DNA of 64,000 bases from Oenanthe sinensis. Taxonomy: Eukaryota > Streptophyta > Magnoliopsida > Apiales > Apiaceae. The notes beneath the pieces were generated by a model. That model saw only the letters and a list, made by a program, of their open reading frames with translations. It was not told the DNA's origin and made no database searches. Location of the stretch: NCBI GenBank assembly GCA_028671895.1, contig CM053800.1:24511886-24575885 (forward strand), in the 5' to 3' direction. Of the stretch, positions 23,947 through 33,340 are shown piece after piece. The translations under genes were made by a program, and so were the position numbers. How positions within the stretch are numbered: the stretch's first letter is position 1; the number at the start of each line of letters is the position of its first letter.

Positions 23947-24662
23947 TAATGTTTGACAAACAAAACATAGATCCTTGTGTTTGGTAGAAGTTTAATGAGT
24001 TTTCTCTTCCAGATCTAATTTTCGAGTTTTTCTTGAAAAGTGTGCCTCAATTTTTTTTCGGTGAAAACTCATCAAAAAAATTATTTAAATACTCCAGGTG
24101 GGATTATTTAGCTTGGGTGAATTTTAGATAATTTTTGTGATTTAATCTGGGTATTTTGGTTTGTGGTGTTCTTCAAGTGTTCATCACTGTTCTTGGTGAA
24201 GAAGACAAAACCAACAACTTTAGATCTCCTTTTCAAAAAGGCAAAAAGTGAAAAAGGTGTTATTGGCTTTTGATTGGACAATTTACTCACATAAAAAGAA
24301 TTGTCAGAAGATTCTGTACCTTTCACGTGGGTGTTAGGTGAAGTTAGGTGAGATAAGTCATAAAAGTCAAAAAGTGTGAAAGTGACCTGCAGAAATTTTT
24401 TTTTCCAAGGCAAAAGTTCTACATAGAATATCTACTACAGAATTTCTACTTAGAAAATTCGACTTGACAGAACTTCGACTTGGTGAAATTTCGACTTGGC
24501 AAAAGTTCTACATAGAATTTCGACTTAGCCTAGTCTTGTGTACTTAGAATTTTTTTTACCAGTTTTTGAACTTTGATTTATTTTGAGATAATTCAATTTT
24601 CTTTTAATTACTACTCAAGTAATAAGAAAAGTTTATTATCTCTACTTTAAATCTATATTAAG
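23947..24662 (+). other. Copia D leader before gag
   Basis: This is untranslated leader of about 0.7 kb. It has no convincing ORF. At about 24415-24545 it carries a cluster of the element's own words (TTCTACATAG, TTCTACTTAG, TTCGACTTGG and others), the same words as in the LTR and in the spacer 30943-31590. It may also hold the RNA packaging signal, but nothing shows this directly. Confidence 0.7.
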
Positions 24663-27107
24663 ATGGCACCTAAAAATCAATTCAAAATTCCAATGTTCGA
24701 CCGAGATCACTATGAAGAGTGGGTGTTGAGAATGAAATTATACCTTGAGTCCATTAATCCTGAATACTTGGAAGTCCTTGACAAAGGTAAATTTGTTCCA
24801 ATGGTGGTTGTTCCTGAGCATATGGAAGGAGATGTGGTTGTACCACAGCGGTCTGAGCCTAAAAAGGCAGCGGACTTTTCAGATGCTGATAAGGAGCAGA
24901 TAGCCTTTGATACATCCGTTCGACAAACCTTGGTGGAATCCCTCGATCACGAAATGTTTAATGTAGTTAAAGGACTAACTACAGCCAAGAAGATCTGGGA
25001 TAAGATAGAGGTCGTCATGGAAGGTACAGCTGAGGTTAGAAGTAACAAGACACTCATACTCAAGATGGAGTATGACACTTTCAGGATAAGAAAAGGAGAA
25101 AGCATAACAGATGTCTATCTAAGATTCAGTCAGTTGGTGTTGGATTTGAATCTGAGAGGTATAACTCTCCCCATGATTGAAGTCAACACGAGATATCTAA
25201 GGAACCAGCCAAAAAGCATTGAACATAGAGTCTACGCTGTAAGAGAAACCAGAGATTTGCATATAACTTCTCTGGAAGAGTATTATGGAATTCTAAAGAC
25301 CTATGAGCTGGAGACCCTTCAAGATCAAGCATGGGACAATGATTCAAGAGGAAAAGAAGTGGCATCAGGATTGGTTGCTGATGAGGAAGAGTCTAAGAAG
25401 GCAATGGTTGCAGAAAAACCTAGATCATCACCTGCATCTCATCAAGTTGATAATGATGATGAATGCACCTCAAATAGTGATGATGACTACTTCACCCAAG
25501 AAGAGCTGGACAACATGGATGATAGTGTCGTGGCATACATGGCGAGGAAGTTCAGCAATATCAGATTCAAAAAGAGTAACCGACCACAGAGAAAATCTTC
25601 ATCTTTCTATCGGGTTACAAGGGGTGGTGGTAGTTCTTCAGGTTACAAAGGAAAAGGCAAGAGTTCTAGCTACAAATCTCCTTTGGATTTCAAAATGAAG
25701 TTCAAATGCTATAACTGTGGTGAAGCTGGACATTTTGCTACGGACTGCAAGAAGCCGAAACAGACTTATCCAAAAGAAAGTTATGAAGCCCTCAAAAGCA
25801 AGTATGAAGCCCTGGTGAAGGAAAGACATGGAAAAAGAGCTTTAGTTGTAACAGAAGGTAGAGCTTGGGATGATTCAGACGAGGAAGAAGTTATTCATGC
25901 AAACTTTGCCCTCATGGCTGAGACATCAGAGGAACCAGAGGTACCAGTTCTAACCCTTAAGGAAGAAATGTCTATTGATGATTATAAGGTGCAGAACGGG
26001 GCTCTTAGCGAAGAGATCTATATGTTGTGCAAAAGCCTAAACACTTCTCAAAAGGAACAGAAAACACTTGTTGCCAAATGCAGAATGCTTGAGGCAAAAG
26101 TGGAAGAGTTAGAGGCTGTTTGCACTGTAGATACTTCCCTAAGAGACTCTATTAAATCTTTGGAACACAAGCTTAGCCTTAAAGATGAAATAGAAGCATG
26201 TCTTAGGAATAAACTAGCTGAGTTAGAAACAAAATGCGAAGCTTATAAACTAGCTGCTAGTAAGGTGAATGTTGACAGTGACACATTTAAGAAGATAACT
26301 GGAGTTGGTGTAGGTCTTGATTATTCTAACTTATCTAAGAAAGAAGGGAAAAGACCTGTAGACATTAGTTCCAGTAAGACCAAGACTGAAATACCTACTT
26401 TTCTTAAATCAGCTGTCAAACCCATCTTTAAACACTTCGTTCCTCAAGTAGAAGAAGAGACTGAATTATTAGTTAGATATGAGATAGAGATGGAAGATCG
26501 AAAGAAAGAACAACCCGTAACTCCTATTAAATCAGTTAAAATCAAATCCACTAGAGAAGAATCTAGACAAGGATTAGGAGCTAAGGCTGTTAAACAACAG
26601 AAAAAGGAAAAAGGCATAAAAGAGGTTAAGGCAGAACGTGTTAAGAAAGAGTGCTATCATTGTAAATCTACTGAACATCTTTCTTACGCATGCAAATCTA
26701 ACATGAATATTCCTATTACTCATGCCATGCCTGTACCACACATAATGAATAACATGCATATGAACCATGCACAATGTGGTCAACCTAATTGTATGCCATG
26801 CACTTTTAACGTCATGCAAACATTTGTAAACTTGATGAATGCAACTAGCCAATCATGTCAAAATTCTACTGCTAGTTCTAATGTCAGAAAGAAGCATGTT
26901 AGAGCTAAGACTGCCAGTCCTCCTAAAGTTAGGAGTGACAAACCTTCTCCTAAGACTAACAAAATTGTCAAGTCTGAAAGAGGAAAAGACGAAGTCGAAA
27001 GCTCGGGTAATGTTAAAATAGGTGCATCTACTGTTGTTAAAACTGATAATTCTCGATCTTATAGAAAAGCCGGGCCCAATCAAACATGGGTTCCGAAGAA
27101 CGCCTAA
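24663..27107 (+). CDS. gag: Copia D gag polyprotein (814 aa)
   Basis: This is an unbroken capsid/nucleocapsid polyprotein that forms the cytoplasmic particle around element RNA. Residues about 5-190 are the UBN2-type gag domain (KIPMFDRDHYEEWVLRMKLY near the start; ETRDLHITSLEEYYGILKTY near 200-220). A CCHC knuckle (CYNCGEAGHFATDC) lies at residues 349-362. A Glu/Lys-rich coiled coil spans about 430-540. A second knuckle (CYHCKSTEHLSYAC) is at 664-677, followed by a Cys motif (CGQPNCMPCTFNVM) near 705. The ATG at 24663 is the first in frame and gives the MAPKNQFKIP start. The end NQTWVPKNA overlaps pol (-1 frame) by 22 bases. Confidence 0.95.
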   Translation: MAPKNQFKIPMFDRDHYEEWVLRMKLYLESINPEYLEVLDKGKFVPMVVVPEHMEGDVVVPQRSEPKKAADFSDADKEQIAFDTSVRQTLVESLDHEMFNVVKGLTTAKKIWDKIEVVMEGTAEVRSNKTLILKMEYDTFRIRKGESITDVYLRFSQLVLDLNLRGITLPMIEVNTRYLRNQPKSIEHRVYAVRETRDLHITSLEEYYGILKTYELETLQDQAWDNDSRGKEVASGLVADEEESKKAMVAEKPRSSPASHQVDNDDECTSNSDDDYFTQEELDNMDDSVVAYMARKFSNIRFKKSNRPQRKSSSFYRVTRGGGSSSGYKGKGKSSSYKSPLDFKMKFKCYNCGEAGHFATDCKKPKQTYPKESYEALKSKYEALVKERHGKRALVVTEGRAWDDSDEEEVIHANFALMAETSEEPEVPVLTLKEEMSIDDYKVQNGALSEEIYMLCKSLNTSQKEQKTLVAKCRMLEAKVEELEAVCTVDTSLRDSIKSLEHKLSLKDEIEACLRNKLAELETKCEAYKLAASKVNVDSDTFKKITGVGVGLDYSNLSKKEGKRPVDISSSKTKTEIPTFLKSAVKPIFKHFVPQVEEETELLVRYEIEMEDRKKEQPVTPIKSVKIKSTREESRQGLGAKAVKQQKKEKGIKEVKAERVKKECYHCKSTEHLSYACKSNMNIPITHAMPVPHIMNNMHMNHAQCGQPNCMPCTFNVMQTFVNLMNATSQSCQNSTASSNVRKKHVRAKTASPPKVRSDKPSPKTNKIVKSERGKDEVESSGNVKIGASTVVKTDNSRSYRKAGPNQTWVPKNA

Positions 27108-30100
27108 TCAATCTGTCATTGCAGGGCATTAAGCGAAAAAGGAATAAAGTTATATGGGTGCTAGACAGTGGAGCATCGAGGCATATGACAGGAAACAAGT
27201 CCCTGCTTACAGAGTTGGTTATGAAGGCTGGCCCTTATGTTACCTTTGGAGATGACAGCATTGGTGTGACAAAGGGATATGGCAAATTGAAATCTGGTAA
27301 TGTCATCATTGAAGATGTTTCCTATGTTGAGGGATTAAAACACAATCTGTTGAGTATCAGTCAATTTTGTGACAAAGGATACGAAGTTATATTCAACAAG
27401 AGAGGTGTATCAATCACTCACATGAAGGAAGGTTCGTTGGCTTTAGGAGGAGTTCGAAAGGCAGATCTGTTCGTTGCTGATATGGATTCAGCAAACCAGG
27501 ATGAAGTGACCTGTTTCTACAGCAAAGCGTCAGATGATGAAAGCTGGCTATGGCATAAGAAGCTGTCTCACTTGAACTTCAAAACGATGAATGCTCTCGC
27601 AAGGCGAGAACTGGTGAAAGATCTACCTCAAATGGAGTTTGCTCCTAAAGGACTCTGTGAAGCCTGTGAGATGGGAAAGTCAAAGCGAGCATCGCACAAG
27701 AGTAAAGAAATTTCTAGTGTCACTGAGCCTCTGCAACTCCTTCATATGGATTTATTTGGCCCAGTGAATGTCCTATCATTGTCTAGGAAAAGATATGCTT
27801 TGGTAATCGTGGATGACTTCTCCAAATATACATGGGTATTGTTTGTAATGACAAAAGACGAAGTACCTTTCCAAATCATTGATCACATCACTGAGATTGA
27901 GAATGTATCAACACTCACTGTGAAGACGATAAGATCAGACAACGGCACAGAATTTAAAAATGCAATACTGAATGACTTCTGTGTTTCTAAAGGAATACGT
28001 CATCAGTACTCAGCCCCGAGAACTCCACAACAGAATGGAGTAGTTGAAAGGAAGAACAGAACATTGGTCGAAGCAGCGAGAACTTTGTTGTATGAATCGA
28101 AACTTCCTCTATACTTTTGGGCCGAGGCAGTGAGTACAGTGTGTTACACTCAGAATAGAACCCTGATCATAAAAGATAAAGAAAAGACACCATGTGAACT
28201 AATGAATAACAGAAGACCAACAATCAAATACTTTCATGTCTTTGGAGCTAAATGCTATGTACTTATAGATGATGAAAATCTAGGCAAGTTTGAAGCAAAG
28301 GCACGTGAAGGGATATTTATTGGTTATTCTACAAATACGGTGGCAGCTTATCGGATATTCTTAGTGAATGAACGGAAAGTGATTGAAAGCTACAATGTCA
28401 GATTCGACGATACCAAACTCCCATCCATTTCTAAAGATAATAGTGAACCTGAGTCCCTAAAATTTCATAATCTGGACTTGGATGAAATTGAGGATGAACC
28501 TGAGTTGGTTGTTATTTCAAATATACCAAGTGATCGTGAAGCTATGCCTGAGTCTAGTGGACAATCGAATTCTACGAGATCAGAAGAAACTTCTTCCGCA
28601 CGTTCTGGCAACAACTCAGGGGGAGTAAATAGCAGCTCAAGAACAGGTGATCAAGACTCGAGGAGAAATGACACTAGTTCTGTAGGAGCTGGTACTAACT
28701 CAGGGGGAGTTAGTAGAAACAACACAAGTAGTCAGCACAACAATTCAGAAAGTCAAGCTGAATCCTCAAGACAATTACCAAGAGAACGGGTATGGAGTAG
28801 AGACCATCCGTTTGAATTAATTATTGGTGATCCAGATGCTGGTGTGACTACTAGAAGATCTACAAGAGCTGACATGGCAAATATCTGCTTGTACTCTGGG
28901 TTCTTGTCCAAACTAGAACCTAAAGAAATAGAAGAAGCTCTTGGTGATGCTGATTGGGTGATTGCAATGCAAGAGGAGCTCAATCAGTTTGAAAGGCAGA
29001 AAGTTTGGAAGCTGGTACCCCGACCAAAGAATAGATCAGTAATTGGAACTAAGTGGGTATACAGAAATAAACTGGATGAAAACGGACTTGTAACTCGAAA
29101 CAAGGCTCGGTTGGAAGCAAAAGGTTACTCTCAACGAGGGGGAATTGATTATGATGAAACCTACGCTCCAGTTGCAAGACTTGAGGCAGTCAGGATGTTC
29201 TTGGCTTTTTCAGCACACAAGAATTTCAAGTTTTTTCAGATGGATGTGAAAAGTGCCTTCCTGAATGGAGAGCTAGAAGAAGAAGTGTATCTGGAACAGC
29301 CACCTGGCTTCATTGATCCAGAACTTGAAGATTTTGTGTTTCTTCTCTTCAAAGCTGTCTATGGCCTCAAGCAATCCCCAAGACGATGGTATGAAACCCT
29401 ATCCTTGTTCTTAATTGAAAATGGTTTTATTAGGGGAGTAATTGATAAAACATTGTTCTACAAAAATGTAAAGGGTGATTTGATACTTGTTCAAGTGTAT
29501 GTGGACGATATTATTTTTGGGTCATCTAATGAGCGCTTGTGCGAGAAATTTGCCAAGTTAATGCAGGATAAATATGAGATGAGCATGATGGGGGAGCTGT
29601 CTTTCTTCCTTGGATTACAGATCAGTCAAAGAAAAGAAGGAATCTTTATCTGTCAATCTAAGTACATCAAAGATTTACTCAAGAAGTACAATCTTGAAGA
29701 TGCATCAGCAGCTAAAACTCCCATGCCAACAGCCACGAAGCTTGATGAAGACAAATCAGGTAAACCAGTTGACATCACAAGCTATCGAGGTATGATTGGC
29801 TCACTTCTCTATTTAACTGCAAGTAGACCCGATATCATGTTCGCAACGTGTTTGTGTGCAAGGTTCCAAGTGGATCCTAGAGAGTCACATCTCATAGCCG
29901 TCAAACGAATCTTTAAGTATCTCAAGGGAACACCAAATCTAGGGATTTGGTACCCAAGAGATACAGGTTTTAATCTAATAGGCTATTCGGATTCAGACTA
30001 TGCAGGTTGCAGGATCGATAGGAAAAGCACATCTGGTGCTTGTCAATTCCTAGGCAGAAGATTGGTGTCCTGGCAAAGTAAAAAGCAACATACAGTATCT

Positions 30101-30442
30101 ACTTCTACTGCTGAAGCTGAGTACATTGCTGCTGGAAGCTGTGTAGCTCAAATACTGTGGATGAGGAACCAATTGAAAGATTATGGCATGGAACATACAA
30201 AGATTCCAATCATGTGTGACAACACTAGTGCCATTGCCATGACCAACAATCCTGTAGATCACTCCAGAACCAAGCACATAGACATCAGGTATCATTTCAT
30301 CAGAGAACATGTCGAGGAGGGGACTGTGGAGTTACATTTTGTACCCACAATGCAACAAATTGCAGATATATTCACCAAGCCTCTTGATGAAGTAACATTC
30401 AATAGGTTGGTTGGTGAATTGGGGATGCTTAACACAAGTTAG
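27086..30442 (+). CDS. pol: Copia D pol polyprotein (1118 aa)
   Basis: This intact enzyme polyprotein makes and integrates element DNA. The protease active site LDSGASRHMTG is at about residues 25-35. The integrase zinc site is WHKKLSH...LCEACEMGK, and its catalytic residues lie in HMDLFGPV, SDNGTEF and GVVERKNRT. Ser/Asn-rich linkers between integrase and reverse transcriptase contain two AGGGGGAG words. Reverse transcriptase has GTKWVYRNK and YVDDIIFGS; RNase H has YSDSDYAGC, STAEAEYIA and a conserved end (ADIFTKPL...LGELGML). It lies in the -1 frame relative to gag. The ATG at 27086 may not be the true start: TTGCAG followed by GG at 27119-27126 marks the junction conserved in A and B. Confidence 0.95.
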   Translation: MGSEERLINLSLQGIKRKRNKVIWVLDSGASRHMTGNKSLLTELVMKAGPYVTFGDDSIGVTKGYGKLKSGNVIIEDVSYVEGLKHNLLSISQFCDKGYEVIFNKRGVSITHMKEGSLALGGVRKADLFVADMDSANQDEVTCFYSKASDDESWLWHKKLSHLNFKTMNALARRELVKDLPQMEFAPKGLCEACEMGKSKRASHKSKEISSVTEPLQLLHMDLFGPVNVLSLSRKRYALVIVDDFSKYTWVLFVMTKDEVPFQIIDHITEIENVSTLTVKTIRSDNGTEFKNAILNDFCVSKGIRHQYSAPRTPQQNGVVERKNRTLVEAARTLLYESKLPLYFWAEAVSTVCYTQNRTLIIKDKEKTPCELMNNRRPTIKYFHVFGAKCYVLIDDENLGKFEAKAREGIFIGYSTNTVAAYRIFLVNERKVIESYNVRFDDTKLPSISKDNSEPESLKFHNLDLDEIEDEPELVVISNIPSDREAMPESSGQSNSTRSEETSSARSGNNSGGVNSSSRTGDQDSRRNDTSSVGAGTNSGGVSRNNTSSQHNNSESQAESSRQLPRERVWSRDHPFELIIGDPDAGVTTRRSTRADMANICLYSGFLSKLEPKEIEEALGDADWVIAMQEELNQFERQKVWKLVPRPKNRSVIGTKWVYRNKLDENGLVTRNKARLEAKGYSQRGGIDYDETYAPVARLEAVRMFLAFSAHKNFKFFQMDVKSAFLNGELEEEVYLEQPPGFIDPELEDFVFLLFKAVYGLKQSPRRWYETLSLFLIENGFIRGVIDKTLFYKNVKGDLILVQVYVDDIIFGSSNERLCEKFAKLMQDKYEMSMMGELSFFLGLQISQRKEGIFICQSKYIKDLLKKYNLEDASAAKTPMPTATKLDEDKSGKPVDITSYRGMIGSLLYLTASRPDIMFATCLCARFQVDPRESHLIAVKRIFKYLKGTPNLGIWYPRDTGFNLIGYSDSDYAGCRIDRKSTSGACQFLGRRLVSWQSKKQHTVSTSTAEAEYIAAGSCVAQILWMRNQLKDYGMEHTKIPIMCDNTSAIAMTNNPVDHSRTKHIDIRYHFIREHVEEGTVELHFVPTMQQIADIFTKPLDEVTFNRLVGELGMLNTS

Positions 30443-32059
30443 TAAATCCTCCTATCTGTAACATCCAAGTTTTGATCATTTACATATGTTTGTTTTTCTT
30501 ATTAAATGCCTAGTGGAAAACATATGTAAATAATCTTTAAAATTGCACAAAATATCACTTCTGCATGCCATTTAATCATTTTGAACTTAGACTTTAAGAT
30601 GTTTAATTAATGATTATTATATGGTGTATGTTGTGTTATTTTTTATAAATTCACTGTGCATTAATTGAAATTATTGATCAAAACTTTGAATTTATGCTCA
30701 TAAATTGCATGAACATAGGGGGAGTTAAATTCATGGATCTCTAAATTTATCATGATTTTAAATGAATTTTTCTATGATTTTCATGTAATTTTTATATAAT
30801 TTAAAGCCTTAGAATTGTCAAGGAATGTCTCTTTTAATGGTTTTTATTAAAAATCCTTGAATTGGTATTTATTTTAATTTGGCAAAATTTAATTATTGAT
30901 TTTCCAGAAAAATTGCCAAATTTCACTAAGTACCTTCAAAATTTCGAGATAGAGTCTATCTCGAAACTCATCTCGAAATTCGGCTTGAATTTCGACTTTG
31001 AGCTTCCAGTAATGAAGTTTTGAAAATTCTAAGTCTGGTAAATTTTTCGACTTAGTGTCTATCTCGAACCTTATCTCGAAATTCGACTTATAGTTCGAGA
31101 TAGAGTTCCAAGTGTAAGAGATTTGAATTTTCTAAGTCTGGGAAAATATTCGACTTAGGGTCTATCTCGAAATTCATCTCGAAATTCGACTTGAAGTTCG
31201 ACTTAGGGTCTATCTCGAAATTCATCTCGAAATTCGACTTGAAGTTCGACTTAGGGTCTATCTCGAAATTCATCTCGAAATTCGACTTGAAGTTCGACTT
31301 AGAGTCTATCTCGAAATTCAACTCGAAATTCGACTTGAAGTTCGACTTAGAGTCTATCTCGAAACTTATCTCGAATTTCGACTTGAAGTTCGAGATGGGT
31401 CTTTCCTGAGAGGTTTAATGCTGTTTAAATTTGTTCAAGTGAATTTAATTCGAGTTAGCCTCTATGTCGAAACTTATCTCGAATTTCGACTTGATGTTCG
31501 AGATAGAGTTCGACATAGAGTTCGACATAGAAGTTCGACATAGAAGTTCGACTTAGAAGTTCGACATAGAGTTCGACTTAGCTTACCCTGTGAGTACTTA
31601 AGTTTTTTTATTTTCACAGGGATATTTTTGTCATTTCACTCTATTGCCTATATATACAAAATTAACCCGATTTTACTTTCACTTTTACCCTATTGTTTTA
31701 AAACCTAATTTTTACAGCAGCCCTCCCTCCCACCCACGACTGTTCATAGTTGTGGTTGAATCTCTTACATATAACGAACTACTGTCCATTTTGTTTCTTG
31801 ATTTTACTATCTGCATCACGTTTAACCGTTTATATTGTGCGTCGTTTTGTGTTTACCATCGTAACTGTTCATCTTCACAGATACATACATACACACGATT
31901 TACACACACTTCTCACATAAATATTATTACTGCGGATTTTGTTTTCACAGTGGTTTGTTACTGATTCTTGTTTAATTCCGTAGTTTAATTTTCACTACCA
32001 CATCACAGTTGTGTTCTCAATTAAAAGGGATTAAAACGTTTTTTTTTAAACAAAACCAA
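30443..32059 (+). other. Copia D spacer between pol and ORF3
   Basis: This 1.6-kb stretch is without a real gene. An extra AGGGGGAG word sits at 30717-30724. From about 30943 to 31590 it is filled with the element's signature words, partly as a 48-bp tandem array. From about 31620 it changes to a CT-rich leader-like sequence ending at the ORF3 ATG (32060). The small ORFs on both strands over the array arise because 48 is divisible by three; I do not count them as genes. Confidence 0.8.
30943..31590. repeat. Signature-motif region of Copia D with 48-bp tandem array
   Basis: Five head-to-tail copies of a 48-bp unit run from 31149 to 31388 (starts 31149, 31197, 31245, 31293, 31341). The first three are identical and the last two have a few changes. 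Each unit is built from shorter words: TTCGACTTAG, CTATCTCGAAATTC, ATCTCGAAATTCGACTTGAA. Degenerate units flank the array on both sides (about 30943-31105 and 31448-31580), the latter as shorter TTCGACATAGAG steps. The layered structure suggests repeated growth by slippage or template switching. Confidence 0.92.
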
Positions 32060-33340
32060 ATGACTCACCAATTTTCTCTTGCAAAACATAATTTTTATAA
32101 TATTCCGACTGAAATTGGTGATCAACTCCCGCGTTTCAAGTTTTGGGTACGATTCCTTAATTTGTACTCCAAAGCTAGTACTGCTTTTACTGCAAAACCT
32201 ACACTGGTCCATGATGCTTTGCAGCAGTTATGGACTAGTGCAGTACCTTTTGGGAGTAAATCGACCCCCTACGGTTTTACTTTTACCTTGGAGGGTCAAA
32301 ATTTTGAGGTTACAGAGGCTATTTTTAATACAGTTCTTGGTTTTCCAGTCAAGGATTCTTATGACCCTGAACCTACAGCGGCTGAGCGCCAGAATTTTTT
32401 TGAAGCAATTGGATGTTATCCTCCCCCTGGACGACTATCCACTTCAAATATTCAAAAACAATTTTTTCATGTCGAATGGAATTACTTTTTCGAGGCCATT
32501 ACTAGATGTTTTCGGGCACGAGAAAGAGATTTTCATCAAATTTCCATTCCCATGCAAATTTTTGGTGTTTCCCTAGCCCAGGAACTAAATATTAATTATG
32601 GCAGGCTTGTTCTGTCAGAATTAGTGGCTACAATGGGATCACCTGAAACCAGAGACATTTCACACAATGATATTGTCTGCTGGTATCCCCGTTTCTTACA
32701 AATGCTAATCAATCATCTCGTGCCTTCAAATGCTTTATCAATTAGGCAGGCATTTGTTCGAAGTCCCACCTCTGCACCTCTAGGCATGGGCACTAAGTCA
32801 CTAACAACTATTGCTAACCAGGATAAACATCAGGGTAAACCTATGTCTATTCCTGAGAACATTCAAGTGTGGCTCTCTTATGATGCAGGTGTAACTACTC
32901 TCGCGGGGACTTCACAAATCTCATCACATGCTCAGAATCCATCTGCCCACAATGAAGCATTTCAAGGGATTCCTGATGAGCATATTGATGACGAACAAGA
33001 TGAGGGCCAATCTCTCAGTCACTTCACAGCCAGGCAAAGGGAACAGCATCCATCTCCTAAGACAACACATGCTGCTTCTGATTCCTCTGTTGGCCAAGGT
33101 AATGAAGGAGGTACTTTCTTAGAACCTAACACTCCTTCTTCCTCTAATTCTGATTCCGTGGCCCAAGATTCTGCTAACCCGCAGGATCTATCCCAGGGTG
33201 ATAGCCATATTTCTGCGTCTGCTTCTCTAACTTCTTCACTATCACCCCTGTTAACGGGAGTTAAAAGGCCGGCACCTTTAGAAATAGGTGAGAGTACTGA
33301 TGAGAGTGACCCTGAAGTGCAGCCAGTTTTCAGGAAGTGA
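32060..33340 (+). CDS. Copia D ORF3, N-terminal segment
   Basis: The first ATG in frame is at 32060; the open frame begins slightly upstream. Residues about 10-230 form the globular domain shared with Copia B and A ORF3: FKFWVRFLNLY, a FEVTEAIFN block, VEWNYFF, a LNINYGRLVL block and CWYPRFLQML. A Ser/Pro/Gln-rich, acidic region follows. The frame ends with TGA at 33338-33340, but the same frame continues open to 36094, so the protein is probably one product of about 1345 codons broken by a single stop (or read through). No signal peptide or transmembrane helix is visible. The domain resembles uncharacterised plant retrotransposon proteins; the function is unknown. Confidence 0.8.
   Translation: MTHQFSLAKHNFYNIPTEIGDQLPRFKFWVRFLNLYSKASTAFTAKPTLVHDALQQLWTSAVPFGSKSTPYGFTFTLEGQNFEVTEAIFNTVLGFPVKDSYDPEPTAAERQNFFEAIGCYPPPGRLSTSNIQKQFFHVEWNYFFEAITRCFRARERDFHQISIPMQIFGVSLAQELNINYGRLVLSELVATMGSPETRDISHNDIVCWYPRFLQMLINHLVPSNALSIRQAFVRSPTSAPLGMGTKSLTTIANQDKHQGKPMSIPENIQVWLSYDAGVTTLAGTSQISSHAQNPSAHNEAFQGIPDEHIDDEQDEGQSLSHFTARQREQHPSPKTTHAASDSSVGQGNEGGTFLEPNTPSSSNSDSVAQDSANPQDLSQGDSHISASASLTSSLSPLLTGVKRPAPLEIGESTDESDPEVQPVFRK

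Noticed and set aside
31088..31409. ORFs on both strands over the 48-bp array (77 and 72 aa)
   Set aside because: The unit length is divisible by three, so any frame without a stop in one unit stays open; the peptides are simple repeats with no other support.
30943..31590. CRISPR-like repeat array
   Set aside because: The units are directly adjacent without unique spacers, inside a plant retrotransposon.
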